From Actinokineospora baliensis (GTDB lineage Bacteria; Actinomycetota; Actinomycetes; Mycobacteriales; Pseudonocardiaceae): 64,000 nt of DNA. The DNA is taken from the NCBI RefSeq assembly GCF_016907695.1, contig NZ_JAFBCK010000001.1:2845001-2909000 (forward strand), read 5' to 3'. Shown here in pieces: positions 51,678 through 61,837 of this stretch (its first letter is position 1; each line of letters starts with the position of its first letter). The translations under genes and the position numbers were made by a program. The notes under the pieces were generated by a model. That model made no database searches. It was not told the DNA's origin and saw nothing but the letters and a program-made list of their open reading frames with translations.

Positions 51678-52806
51678 GAAGACCCGGCAGCGCCCCCTGG
51701 CGCCATTGGCGGTGCAGGAGGCGTTTGATCCGGCGCGGCTGACGCAGGCGCGCAATCTCGCGGGTAAGACCAAGCGGTGGCTGGCCGAGCAGCTTGGCGT
51801 GACGCCCGCTGCGGTGAGTCAGTACGAGTTGGGCACGAATCGCCCACGGTCGGATCTGTTGCCGAGGTTGGCTGAGGTACTCCAGGTGCCATTGGCCTAC
51901 TTCGTGGCCGGGCGGGTTCAGGCCAGGCTGGACCCCGCCGCCGCGCACTTCCGCAGTCTTCGCAGTACGCGCGCATATCAACGCGCTAAGGCGATTGCGG
52001 TCACCGAGCAGGTCTGGGAGCTGACCAACGCCCTAGAGCGGCGAGTCCAACTGCCGCCGGTCGATCTGCCTGGCTTCTCTTGTGGAGAGGTCCACCCTGG
52101 AACTGGCGACCCATCGCGGGCGGCAGCAGAGCTAAGAGCGGCATGGGGGCTCGGTGGCGGCCCAGTCACGCACCTCATCAGGCGTCTTGAAGCGCACGGC
52201 ATCGTCGTACACACGCCTCAGCGGGACGAGGATCTTCGGACGGTGGATGCCTTCTCCACCTCGGTCCTACCGCGCCCGGTCATCGTCCTTACGCCAAACA
52301 GGACGGATGACGTCTATCGCCACCGGTTCAGCGCTGCGCACGAGTTGGGTCATCTTGTCCTGCACGGAGAAGCCACTCCCGGCGACTCCACTCAGGAACG
52401 TGAAGCGGATAGCTTCGCCGCCGAGTTCCTCACCCCACGCGCCTCCATAGGCCCGCAACTGCCTAAGAGGCTCGACCTACGCAGGCTGTCCGAGTTGCGA
52501 GATGTGTGGGGAGTGTCCGTCCACTCGCTGGTCTATCGCTGCCGGGAGCTGGGTCTTCTCTCCGACTCATCCGCGGGCCGCGCCTACCAGCGGCTCAACG
52601 AACTACGCGAGCAGCCCGGCTTCGCCCCGGAACCCCTCAGCGGCTACCCCGGCGAACGCCCGGCCCTGCTCGCGCAAGCGTTTGACCTGGCCTGCGACAC
52701 CGGGCTGACCATCACCGAGCTGGCCAGGGAACTCGCCTGGGACGTGCCCCGGGTCCGCGAGGTGCTGGGCACCGACCAGGGGCGACCGGTGCTGCGGCTG
52801 GTCTGA
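51670..52806 (+). CDS. XRE regulator fused to ImmA/IrrE metallopeptidase
   Basis: 378 residues. Helix-turn-helix about 22-76 (LTQARNLAGKTKRWLAEQLG, then TPAAVSQYELG). The metallopeptidase domain has HELGH at 224-228 with a downstream E-x-E-A-D (243-247). ImmA/IrrE proteins cleave or derepress a partner repressor on stress or phage signals; here the HTH is in the same chain. Coupled to the hypothetical protein upstream by an 8-nt overlap, consistent with a two-gene toxin-like or stress module. Confidence 0.92.
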   Translation: MSEKTRQRPLAPLAVQEAFDPARLTQARNLAGKTKRWLAEQLGVTPAAVSQYELGTNRPRSDLLPRLAEVLQVPLAYFVAGRVQARLDPAAAHFRSLRSTRAYQRAKAIAVTEQVWELTNALERRVQLPPVDLPGFSCGEVHPGTGDPSRAAAELRAAWGLGGGPVTHLIRRLEAHGIVVHTPQRDEDLRTVDAFSTSVLPRPVIVLTPNRTDDVYRHRFSAAHELGHLVLHGEATPGDSTQEREADSFAAEFLTPRASIGPQLPKRLDLRRLSELRDVWGVSVHSLVYRCRELGLLSDSSAGRAYQRLNELREQPGFAPEPLSGYPGERPALLAQAFDLACDTGLTITELARELAWDVPRVREVLGTDQGRPVLRLV

Positions 52807-52808
52807 CC

Positions 52809-53243
52809 TCAGCGCCAGCCGTACCGCGCCCGCAGGGCGTCCGCGGCGATTTCGAAGCGCTCGGGTTCGAGCACCGAACCCTCCCGCCGGATGTCGTTCT
52901 CGCCGAGCTCGAACAGCCGGTCCAGCCGCAGGTAGGACACCCGGCCGTCGCGGTCCCAGCGGCCGCTGCCCAGCTCCAGCCAGTCGTGGTGCTCCTGGCG
53001 GCGGGGTTCCTTGCTGGTCAGCATCAGCGCGCGCAGTGTCCGGTCGTGCCGCCCGACCACCAGCAGTGGCCGGTCCTTGCCGCGCTCGGGGTCGTCCTCG
53101 TAGGGCACCCACGCCCAGACGATCTCGCCAGGATCGGCGTCGCCGTCGGGGTTCGGCGCGTAGCTGATCGCGTCGGGCCGGTCGCTGGTCGGCACCTCCC
53201 AGACCGCGCCGCGGGCGGGTCGGGGGTCGTCATCGATCTGCAC
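52809..53243 (-). CDS. PemK/MazF-like toxin family protein
   Basis: 144 residues. GEIVWAWVPYEDDPERGKDRPLLVVGR is the PemK/MazF N-terminal core, with SYLRLDRLFEL near the C-terminus. Members are ribosome-independent mRNA interferases. GTG 53243 begins VQIDDDP. No antitoxin gene overlaps or flanks it: neighbours are convergent XRE-ImmA/IrrE and divergent glyoxalase, so it may be a solitary or domesticated copy. Confidence 0.85.
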   Translation of the reverse strand: MQIDDDPRPARGAVWEVPTSDRPDAISYAPNPDGDADPGEIVWAWVPYEDDPERGKDRPLLVVGRHDRTLRALMLTSKEPRRQEHHDWLELGSGRWDRDGRVSYLRLDRLFELGENDIRREGSVLEPERFEIAADALRARYGWR

Positions 53244-53330
53244 ACGCCGGAGCGTAATGCCCCGACGGCGGACGGGTGAGCTGAAGTGGGACGCGCTGCG
53301 CGGGGCCGGGGCGACCGGTAGGACTTGAGC

Positions 53331-53711
53331 GTGGAGTTCCTCAGCAGCCGCGTGATCATCCACCCGCGCGACCGGGACCGCTCGCTCGCCTTCTACCGCG
53401 ACACCTTGGGACTGGCCGTCTTCCGCGAGTTCCCCGGCGGCACCGTGTTCTTCCTCGGCGGCGGCTACCTGGAGCTCTCCGGGCAGGCCGTGACGGAGGC
53501 GAACCCCGACCTGGCGCTGTGGTTGCAGGTCCGCGACATGGCCGCCGCGGCCGACGAGCTGACCGGTCGGGGCGTGGAGTTCCTGCGCCCGCCGCGCCTG
53601 GAGCCGTGGGGGCTGCGGGAGGCGTGGCTGGCCGACCCGGACGGCGTGCGGATCGTGCTGGTCGAGGTCCCCGGGGATCACCCGATGCGGTTGGACTCGC
53701 GCCTGCCTTGA
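53331..53711 (+). CDS. VOC-family (glyoxalase-like) protein
   Basis: 126 residues, one vicinal-oxygen-chelate domain of two beta-alpha-beta-beta-beta units. IIHPRDRDRSLAFYRDTLGL, YLELSGQA and WLADPDGVRIVLVE carry the usual metal-site positions. GTG 53331 follows TAGGAC by 6 nt; TTG 53325 is possible. Substrate unknown. Confidence 0.88.
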   Translation: MEFLSSRVIIHPRDRDRSLAFYRDTLGLAVFREFPGGTVFFLGGGYLELSGQAVTEANPDLALWLQVRDMAAAADELTGRGVEFLRPPRLEPWGLREAWLADPDGVRIVLVEVPGDHPMRLDSRLP

Positions 53712-53715
53712 GCCC

Positions 53716-54021
53716 TCAGTCGACCGAGTCCAGGTGCCGCTCCAGCCGGTCGAGGCTGTTTGACCAGAGCAGCCGGTAGGGCGCGAGCCAGGTGTCGATC
53801 TCCGCGAGCGGCTCCGGGCGCAGTTCGTACCAGCGGCGCTGCGCGTCCCGGCGGACCCGGACCAGCCCGGCCTCGCGCAGCACCTTCAGGTGCTTGGAGG
53901 TGCCCGGCTGGGTCAGCCCCAGCGCCGCGACCAGTTCCCCCACCGACCTGGGCTGCTCGCGCAGCAGGTCCAGGATCCGCCGCCGGGTCGGTTCGGCCAG
54001 CACGGTGAAGGTGGTCGCCAC
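53716..54021 (-). CDS. ArsR-family transcriptional regulator
   Basis: 101 residues, winged helix. FTVLAEPTRRRILDLLRE, then LGLTQPGTSKHLKVLREAGLV as the recognition helix; no metal-binding cysteine, so not a metal sensor. TATGTT (54033-54028) lies 6 nt before GTG 54021, pointing to a leaderless mRNA. The subgroup often sits beside SRPBCC genes, none here. Faces lepA. Confidence 0.92.
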   Translation of the reverse strand: MATTFTVLAEPTRRRILDLLREQPRSVGELVAALGLTQPGTSKHLKVLREAGLVRVRRDAQRRWYELRPEPLAEIDTWLAPYRLLWSNSLDRLERHLDSVD

Positions 54022-54136
54022 CCGCCCAACATAACCGAGCAGGCATATAGCGGGCAACGGGCCGAGCACCCGAACAGCCCGCCCGCCGTCCGGGCATGGG
54101 ACGATGGACCTACCCCTGACCATGCGAGGACCTCGA

Positions 54137-55981
<1,845 letters not shown>

Positions 55982-55984
55982 CCG

Positions 55985-56392
55985 CTACGGCAGGGCGTAC
56001 TCCAGTTCGTACTGGTGCTCGTCGTCGGTCTTGGTGATCCGCAGCGTGCCGGTGACGCCGGAGAGCTCACCGGTGCCGGTCCCGGCGACGACGGTGACCG
56101 TCAGCGACCGCTCCGAGCTGTCCGCTTCGTACGAACCCGTCGAGTGCAGGAGCACGAAGCTGCCGCGGCGGCCGTCCAGGGTGCCCTCGACCCGCTCGAT
56201 GGCCACGTAGGCGGCCGCCCCCGTGGCCGCGGCCACGGCGCTGGTCATGTGCACCTCGCTGGTGGCGGCCAGAGCACCGGAGAAGGTCTTGCGCAGCAGC
56301 GCGTGGCCCAAGTCGACGCCGTCGCGCTGGTCGTAGGGGTTTTCCGGCTCGAACGCGTCCACTGTGAACGTCCCGCTCGCCTGTCCGCGCAC
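55985..56392 (-). CDS. DUF3224 domain protein
   Basis: 135 residues, small all-beta barrel of the DUF3224 type (GTFTVDAFEP, KTFSGALAATSEVHMTS, GSFVLLHSTGSY, VVAGTGTGELSGVTG). Function unknown. Convergent with lepA, 4 nt from its stop. The start faces the MmcQ/YjbR gene, with a DnaA box between. Confidence 0.88.
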   Translation of the reverse strand: MRGQASGTFTVDAFEPENPYDQRDGVDLGHALLRKTFSGALAATSEVHMTSAVAAATGAAAYVAIERVEGTLDGRRGSFVLLHSTGSYEADSSERSLTVTVVAGTGTGELSGVTGTLRITKTDDEHQYELEYALP

Positions 56393-56409
56393 CGTGCGTC
56401 TCCCTCGCC

Positions 56410-56418
56410 TGTGGACAA
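56410..56418 (-). promoter_or_regulatory. DnaA box between DUF3224 and DUF419 genes
   Basis: Perfect TTGTCCACA on the minus strand, in the 95-nt divergent gap between the two genes. Confidence 0.5.
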
Positions 56419-56487
56419 CTTCCGACGGATGTCGGTCTCATGCGCGATTCTTGTCCCCGACTGGTGCGCGAGGAAAGGGAGACCCCG

Positions 56488-56865
56488 ATGTCCGGTACTG
56501 ATCCGCTGCCGCGGCTGCGGAAGATCTGCTCGGCCCTGCCCGGGGTGACCGAGAAGATCAGCCACGGTTCGCCGTCGTGGTTCGCCCGCGGCGACAAGGC
56601 CATGTTCCTGTCGTTCGTCGGCGAGCACCACGGCGCCCGGCTCGGCTTCTGGTGCGCCGCGCCGCCGGGGGTGCAGGAGGAGATGGTCGCCGAGGACCCG
56701 GACCGCTTCTTCCGCCCGCCCTACGTCGGGCACCGCGGCTGGCTGGGCGTGCACCTGGACCGCCCCGTGGACTGGGCGGAGATCGCCGAGATCGCCGACC
56801 AGGCCTACCGCGTGGTCGCCACCAAGCGCTCCATCGCCGAACTCGACGCCCGCACGGAGTCCTGA
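56488..56865 (+). CDS. MmcQ/YjbR (DUF419) family protein
   Basis: 125 residues. LPRLRKICSALPGVTEKISHGSPSWFARGD and FRPPYVGHRGWLGVHLD are the family signatures; proposed double-wing DNA-binding fold, function unknown. ATG 56488 follows GGGAGA by 6 nt. Confidence 0.9.
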   Translation: MSGTDPLPRLRKICSALPGVTEKISHGSPSWFARGDKAMFLSFVGEHHGARLGFWCAAPPGVQEEMVAEDPDRFFRPPYVGHRGWLGVHLDRPVDWAEIAEIADQAYRVVATKRSIAELDARTES

Positions 56866-56926
56866 TGGCAACCCGCGCCCACCCCCCGCGTCCTCCACTC
56901 GGGAGAGGACAGAGGGACAGATCAAC

Positions 56927-57352
56927 TCAATTCTTGGCGAGGAAGTCGACGGCGTCGGCGTACTTGGTGCGGAGGCGGTCGCGGGTGGCGGGGTCGAGTT
57001 GGGCCAGGCGGTCGGGGGAGGAGTTGTCGGCGATGTCGGCGTGCTTGACGGCGAGGGCGATGGGGTTGGCGATGACCCGGGTCAGGTAGTCGGTCTGGGT
57101 CTCCCCGGGGCGCTTGCTGATGGCGTCGACGGCGGCGACGACCTCGGGTGGGCAGCCCGCTTCGGCCAGGTCGGCGAGGGTGACCGGGGTGTCTTCCACC
57201 ACGTCGTGCAGTACGGCGGTCATCCGCTCGTGCTCGCCGGTCACGCCAGCCATCACCCGCAGCGGGTGCTCGATGTAGGGCAGGCCGGATTTGTCGAGCT
57301 GGGCGCCGTGCGCGGCTCGGGCGATCCGGATGGCGTCGTCCAGGGTGAACAT
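56927..57352 (-). CDS. Small HD-domain phosphohydrolase (MESH1/SpoT-hydrolase-like)
   Basis: 141 residues, HD domain only. YIEHPLRVM, AVLHDVVEDTPVT and KHADIADNSS supply the His-Asp metal ligands in the order of the ppGpp hydrolase domain of SpoT/MESH1, so (p)ppGpp or a related nucleotide is a plausible substrate. Not fused to a synthetase. Function inferred from fold. Confidence 0.85.
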   Translation of the reverse strand: MFTLDDAIRIARAAHGAQLDKSGLPYIEHPLRVMAGVTGEHERMTAVLHDVVEDTPVTLADLAEAGCPPEVVAAVDAISKRPGETQTDYLTRVIANPIALAVKHADIADNSSPDRLAQLDPATRDRLRTKYADAVDFLAKN

Positions 57353-57442
57353 GCCCGGAATGTAACCGGTGGTCGCCGAAGCGCACGTCGATCACCTGTT
57401 GGTGTTGCACACTAAGCGCGTCGCTTGAGGGAGGAGGACAGA

Positions 57443-58342
57443 ATGGACGAACCGTGGGGCCTCACCGGCCAGCAGTTCCTGACCGCGTATTGGGTGGCGG
57501 TCGCGGCGGTCTTGGTGCTGGCCGTGCTGGTGCGGGTGGTGGCGGCCGCGCGGGCGGGCAACGCCGCCGCCGGGGACTCGAGCAGGCTGGACCCGTACGA
57601 GCTGGCCATGCTCGCGGGCGGACCCACCCGGGTCGAGCAGACCGCGTTGGCGGGCCTGCTCGGTCGCGGCGCGGTGCGGTTGAGCCGGGACGGGTCGGTG
57701 GCCCCGACGGGGACCGCGCCCGGTGACCCGGTGCAGCACGAGGTGCTGCGCGGCATCGGCTCCTCGCGCAAGCTCTCGCGCGGTGGCCTCGGCCTGGGCA
57801 ACAGCGACCTGGTGCGCCGATTAGGGCAGGGGTTGGTCGCCCGCGGCTACCTGAGCCCCGGCAAGCGGTGGGGCAGGCGGGTGCACCTGCTGCTCGGCGT
57901 GCTCTTCGTCGTCGCGATCGTGCGGATGGTGAACGGGATCAGCCTGGACCGGCCGGTGCTGTACCTCGTGCTGTCGCTCCCGGCGACGCTGTTCCTGTGG
58001 ATCATCGCCCGGGTCATCGTCGGCGGCACCCGGCAGTCGCCCACCCGGCACGGCCGCGCCGAGCTCAACCGGTCCCGGTCGAGCGTTCCCCGCTCGGCGG
58101 CCGCGACCGCGGGCGTGCTCGGTGTCGGGGTCTTGGCCCCGGTCGCGCTGTACGGGCTGATGGCCTACCCGGACGAGGACATCTCCGGGATTCTCGCCCA
58201 GCAGCAGGCCTACACCGGCTACGGCTCGACGAGCTCGTCCAGCTGCAGCACCGGGTCGAGCTGCAGCAGCGGGAGCAGTTGCAGTAGTGGAAGCAGCTGC
58301 GGCGGCGGGAGCAGTTGCGGGGGAGGTGGCTGCGGCGGCTGA
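57443..58342 (+). CDS. TIGR04222 domain membrane protein with Cys-rich tail
   Basis: 299 residues. An N-terminal helix (18-38) precedes the TIGR04222 soluble region (LDPYELAMLAGGPTRVEQTA), then three helices (about 152-170, 175-195, 225-245), and a C-terminal tail of about 45 residues made of GSSCSS/GSSCGG units. The family function is unknown; the cysteine tail may bind metal or form a redox-active cap. GGAGGA 4 nt before ATG 57443. Leucine codon 127 is a rare TTA. Confidence 0.9.
   Translation: MDEPWGLTGQQFLTAYWVAVAAVLVLAVLVRVVAAARAGNAAAGDSSRLDPYELAMLAGGPTRVEQTALAGLLGRGAVRLSRDGSVAPTGTAPGDPVQHEVLRGIGSSRKLSRGGLGLGNSDLVRRLGQGLVARGYLSPGKRWGRRVHLLLGVLFVVAIVRMVNGISLDRPVLYLVLSLPATLFLWIIARVIVGGTRQSPTRHGRAELNRSRSSVPRSAAATAGVLGVGVLAPVALYGLMAYPDEDISGILAQQQAYTGYGSTSSSSCSTGSSCSSGSSCSSGSSCGGGSSCGGGGCGG
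58253..58324 (+). repeat. 18-nt period repeat encoding Cys/Ser/Gly tail
   Basis: Four GSSC units at 6-residue spacing (GSSCSS, GSSCSS, GSSCGG, GSSCGG), each 18 nt with mostly synonymous divergence. Confidence 0.8.
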
Positions 58343-58363
58343 CCCGGCGGTACGGTCGGCGGT

Positions 58364-59425
58364 GTGATCACCGATCTCGCCGTGCCGATCGTTGTCGCTC
58401 CGATGGCGGGCGGGGTGAGCTCGCCCGCGCTGGTCGCCTCGGCCGTGGAGGCGGGGGCGTTCGCCTTCCTCCCCTCCGGCTACGTCACCGCCGACGCGCT
58501 GCGCGAGCAGATCGCGCGGACCAGGGAGCTGACCGGGAAACCGTTCGGGGTGAACATCTTCGCGCCGAGCGCGAAGTCCACTCAGGACACTTCGAGGTAC
58601 CGAGACGCGGTGCGCGCTGAAGCCTCGGAGCGCTATGGCGTCGCCGCGGGCGCGGCAGAGTGGGACGACGACCACTACGCGGCGAAGGTCGACGCGGTTG
58701 TCGAGGCTCGGGTTCCGGTGGTGTCGTTCACCTTCAACCTGCCCGGGGTCGACGACGTCGCCCGGCTCAAGGCCGCGGGGGCGCTCGTCGTGGTCACCGT
58801 GACCACGCCGGAGGAGGCCAGGGCTGCGGCTGACCGCGGGGCGGACATGCTCTGCGTTCAAGGTGCGGCCGCCGGTGGGCACCGGGGCGTGTTCGTCGAC
58901 GACGTCGCCTATCCCGCAGGTGGTCCGCTCTACGACCTCCTGCCCGCCCTTCGGTTGATCGCCGCCGAGGTGGACCTACCGCTGATCGCGGCGGGCGGTC
59001 TCACCAGCGGGGCGGACGTCGCGGCGGTGCTCGCGGCGGGTGCGGTGGCCGCGCAGTTGGGGACGGCCTTCATGCGCTGCCCCGAGGCGGGCACAGCCGC
59101 GCCCCAGCGGGCCGCGTTGGCCGATGGCGGCCGGGAGACGACGGTGACCAGGGCGTTCACCGGCAGGCCCGCCCGCGGTTTGGTCAACCGGTTCATCACC
59201 GAGCACCCGGACGCCCCCAGCGCGTACCCGGACCTGCACAACCTCACCCGCCCAGTTCGGGCGGCGGCGGGCAAGGCAGGCGATGTCGACGGGATGTCGC
59301 TGTGGGCGGGTCAGGCGTACCGCTTCGCGCGCGAGGTGCCGGTCGCCGAACTGCTGGGCGACCTGGCGGACGAGGCGCGGGCGGCCGCGGGCGCCGTGGC
59401 CCGCAGGCTTGGCGTGCTCGGGTAG
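58364..59425 (+). CDS. Nitronate monooxygenase
   Basis: FMN TIM-barrel enzyme oxidising nitronates such as propionate-3-nitronate. 353 residues. PIVVAPMAGGVSSP at the start, KPFGVNIFAP, GAAAGGHRGVF (phosphate loop) and AAGGLTSGADVAAVLAAGAVAAQLG. TACGGT (58351-58356) is 7 nt before GTG 58364, suggesting a leaderless message. The 3' end has been tandemly copied downstream. Confidence 0.93.
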   Translation: MITDLAVPIVVAPMAGGVSSPALVASAVEAGAFAFLPSGYVTADALREQIARTRELTGKPFGVNIFAPSAKSTQDTSRYRDAVRAEASERYGVAAGAAEWDDDHYAAKVDAVVEARVPVVSFTFNLPGVDDVARLKAAGALVVVTVTTPEEARAAADRGADMLCVQGAAAGGHRGVFVDDVAYPAGGPLYDLLPALRLIAAEVDLPLIAAGGLTSGADVAAVLAAGAVAAQLGTAFMRCPEAGTAAPQRAALADGGRETTVTRAFTGRPARGLVNRFITEHPDAPSAYPDLHNLTRPVRAAAGKAGDVDGMSLWAGQAYRFAREVPVAELLGDLADEARAAAGAVARRLGVLG

Positions 59426-59480
59426 TGCCCTGTGCGGTTGCCCGCAGGCCAGGGTGTGCGAGACGCGAATCAGGGGGCGG

Positions 59481-59687
59481 TTCGCGTGTGGGGTTCCTGT
59501 CGCCGACTTGCTGGGTGACCTGGCGGACGTGGTTCGGCAGCCGCAAGCGCTGTGGCGCGCAGGCTCGGCGTGCTCGAGTAGCGCTCTGTGCGGTTGCCTA
59601 CAGCTGAACCTGCTGCCCAAGCGGGCGCACGTGCGGTTGACGGAGACGGGAGCCCGGTCGGGTGGCGCGCTGTGCGGTTGCCCACAG
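59481..59687 (+). pseudogene. Decayed tandem copies of nitronate monooxygenase 3' end
   Basis: A 125-nt stretch (59481-59605) closely resembles the last ~100 nt of the intact gene plus its flank (59324-59450): TTCGCG..., CCGACTTGCTGGGTGACC for CCGAACTGCTGGGCGACC, GGCGTGCTCG, TAG, TGTGCGGTTGCC. The offset is 157 nt, with one small indel. A third fragment, GTGGCGCGCTGTGCGGTTGC (59662-59681), repeats the end again. No intact frame remains. The rest of 59426-59753 shows no gene. Confidence 0.8.
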
Positions 59688-59719
59688 ACCGGGGTGAGTG
59701 GGGTGCAGATCGGGCGTAC

Positions 59720-59735
59720 TTTACTCACGAGTAGA
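59720..59735. promoter_or_regulatory. Inverted repeat, TetR-like operator candidate
   Basis: TTTACTC-AC-GAGTAGA, arms differing at one position, just upstream of the hydrolase start and overlapping a possible -10 (TAGATA). Typical of TetR-family sites in lipid genes; no such regulator is in the window. Confidence 0.45.
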
Positions 59736-59753
59736 TAAGTGGGGAGGGTGCCG

Positions 59754-60800
59754 GTGATCACGTTGGACGTAGTGCGCGCCGCGGCGGGGAATGTGGCGCG
59801 GCGGGTGTTGTTCGGGGCGCTCGCTGATCACCGGCCGGTTCCGCGGACGTTGCTCGACGAGGGGCGGGCGCGGTCGGTTTTCGTCTACCACCGGCCGGTG
59901 GGGGTGCCTCGGCACGGTGATCCCGTGCTGCTCGTCCCGCCGTTGGCGGTGCCGGATTCCTGCTTCGACTTGCGGCGGGGGTGCAGCGTCGTTGAGCACC
60001 TGGTCACCTCGGGCAGGCCGACCTACGGCGTCGAGTACGGCGAGATCGGGTTCGCCGACCGGGAGTTGGGGTTGGAGCACTGGGTCGAGGAGGTGCTCCC
60101 AGCCGCGATCCGCACCGCGCACGAGCATTCCGGGGGCAAGCCGGTGCACGTGGTCGGGTGGTGCCTGGGTGGGATCCTGTCCGCGCTCACCGCCGCCCGG
60201 TCGAACGCGCACCCGATCGCTTCGCTGACCGTGGTCGCGAGTCCGTTCGACTTCACCGCGATCCCGCTGCTTCGCCCGTTCCGGCCGCTGGACGCGCTGA
60301 CCGGTCGGATCGCCATCCCGGCCCTGTACCGCACCTTCGGCGGCATCCCCGCGCCGCTGGTCCGCCGCGCGTTCCAGATCAGCGCCCTCGACAAGCACCT
60401 CAGCAAGCCGTTCGCGGTCGCCGCCAACCTCGCCGACCGCGACTACCTCGCCCAGATCGAGGCCGTCGAGCGCTTCACCGCCGCCATGCTCGCCTACCCC
60501 GGTCGCGCCGTCGCCCAGATCTACCGCGAGTTCTTCCTGGCCAACGCCCTCGCCAGCGGCACTATCACCCTCGGCGGCACCCCCATCGCGTTGACCGCCA
60601 TCCGCCAACCCACCCTGGTCATCGCGGGCGAGGATGACGCCATCGCCCCACCCCGATCGGCTCGTGCCCTCGTGGACCTGCTGCCGGACGCGACCTTCCG
60701 CACCGTCCCGGGCGGACACCTCGGCACCCTCACCGGCCGTGCCGCGCGGGACACCACCTGGCCGCTCATCGACCGGTTCCACGCACGGGCCAGCGGTTGA
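59754..60800 (+). CDS. Alpha/beta hydrolase, PHA-synthase-like
   Basis: 348 residues. Nucleophile elbow GWCLGG has Cys in place of Ser, as in poly-3-hydroxyalkanoate synthases; the acid is probably in IAGEDDAIAPP and the base His in GGHLGTLTG near the end. PVLLVPPLAVPDSCFDL and VEYGEIGF are PhaC-like. A true PHA synthase is possible but no phasin or phaAB lies nearby; an acyltransferase is the alternative. GTG 59754 has GGGGAGG 6 nt upstream; two earlier GTGs exist. Confidence 0.82.
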   Translation: MITLDVVRAAAGNVARRVLFGALADHRPVPRTLLDEGRARSVFVYHRPVGVPRHGDPVLLVPPLAVPDSCFDLRRGCSVVEHLVTSGRPTYGVEYGEIGFADRELGLEHWVEEVLPAAIRTAHEHSGGKPVHVVGWCLGGILSALTAARSNAHPIASLTVVASPFDFTAIPLLRPFRPLDALTGRIAIPALYRTFGGIPAPLVRRAFQISALDKHLSKPFAVAANLADRDYLAQIEAVERFTAAMLAYPGRAVAQIYREFFLANALASGTITLGGTPIALTAIRQPTLVIAGEDDAIAPPRSARALVDLLPDATFRTVPGGHLGTLTGRAARDTTWPLIDRFHARASG

Positions 60801-60803
60801 GCC

Positions 60804-61769
60804 TCAGCGGGTGAAGACGATCTTCCCGGCGGTGTCGCCTGCCAGCATCTGCTCGAAGCCCTCCCTGGCGCGCTCCATCGGCAGCTCGGTGCCGATGCGG
60901 GGCCTGATCCCGGTCAGGTCGCAGAAGCGCAGCAGGTCGGCCAGTTCCTCCCGGGTCCCCATCGTCGACCCGACCACCCGCAGTTGCAGGAAGAACAGGC
61001 GCTGGAGGTCCGCGCTGGGGTCGGGGCCGCTGGTGGACCCGGACACCACGATCACCCCGCCCGGCTTGAGGGCGCGCATCGAGTGCTGCCAGGTCGCCTT
61101 CCCCACCGTCTCGAAGACGGCGTCCACCCGCTCGGGTAGGCGGGCGCCGGACTCGAAGGTGTCGTGCGCGCCCAGTTCGGCGGCCAGGGCCCGCTTGGCC
61201 TCGGAGCGGCCGGTGACCCACACCCGCATGCCCGCGGCCCGACCCAGTTCGATCAACGCCGTCGACACCCCGCCGGAGGCGCCCTGCACCAGCATCGTCT
61301 GGCCCGGCCGCAGCTCCGACTTCACGAACAGCATCCGGTAGGCCGTCAGCCACGCCGTCCCCATGCACGCGGCCTCGCTGAACGACAGGCCCGCGGGCTT
61401 GGGCAGCACGTTGCGCGCGGGCACCACGACCGTGTCGGCGAAGGTGCCCTGGTGCTTCTCGGTCAGCAGGGTCCGCTTCGGGTCCAGCGTCTCGTCACCG
61501 GACCAGGTGGGGTCGCCGATCACCGAGTGCAGCACCACCTCGGACCCGTCGGCCAGCACGCCCGCGCCGTCGCAGCCGAGGACCATCGGGAACTGCTCTG
61601 CCTTGATCCCGACCCCGCGCAGCGTCCACAGGTCGTGCATGTTCAGGCTCGCCGCCCGCACCGTCACCGCGACGAACCCGGCCGGGACCTGCGGATCCGG
61701 GCGCTGCCCGACGGTGAGCGCGGCTAGCGGGTCGTCCGGGCTCGGGGCGCTGGCGTAGACGGCGAACAT
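60804..61769 (-). CDS. Zinc-type alcohol dehydrogenase-like / quinone oxidoreductase
   Basis: 321 residues, MDR superfamily. GroES-like N-terminus (AASLNMHDLWTLRGVG, VLGCDGAGVLADG) and Rossmann domain with VQGASGGVSTALIELGRAAG; no zinc-binding cysteine cluster, so NADPH-dependent reductase type. ATG 61769 is 7 nt after TATGTT (61782-61777), so it was preferred to ATG 61781. Convergent with the hydrolase. Confidence 0.9.
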   Translation of the reverse strand: MFAVYASAPSPDDPLAALTVGQRPDPQVPAGFVAVTVRAASLNMHDLWTLRGVGIKAEQFPMVLGCDGAGVLADGSEVVLHSVIGDPTWSGDETLDPKRTLLTEKHQGTFADTVVVPARNVLPKPAGLSFSEAACMGTAWLTAYRMLFVKSELRPGQTMLVQGASGGVSTALIELGRAAGMRVWVTGRSEAKRALAAELGAHDTFESGARLPERVDAVFETVGKATWQHSMRALKPGGVIVVSGSTSGPDPSADLQRLFFLQLRVVGSTMGTREELADLLRFCDLTGIRPRIGTELPMERAREGFEQMLAGDTAGKIVFTR

Positions 61770-61837
61770 GGGGTCGAACATAGCCGGCCGGGGCGTCCGG
61801 CGCTGCGGCGCGGCGGTGTGGGGCTAGTCTCGGTGCC

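Noticed and set aside
58253..58324. Non-coding microsatellite
   Set aside because: The 18-nt period keeps the reading frame and encodes a plausible Cys-rich tail.
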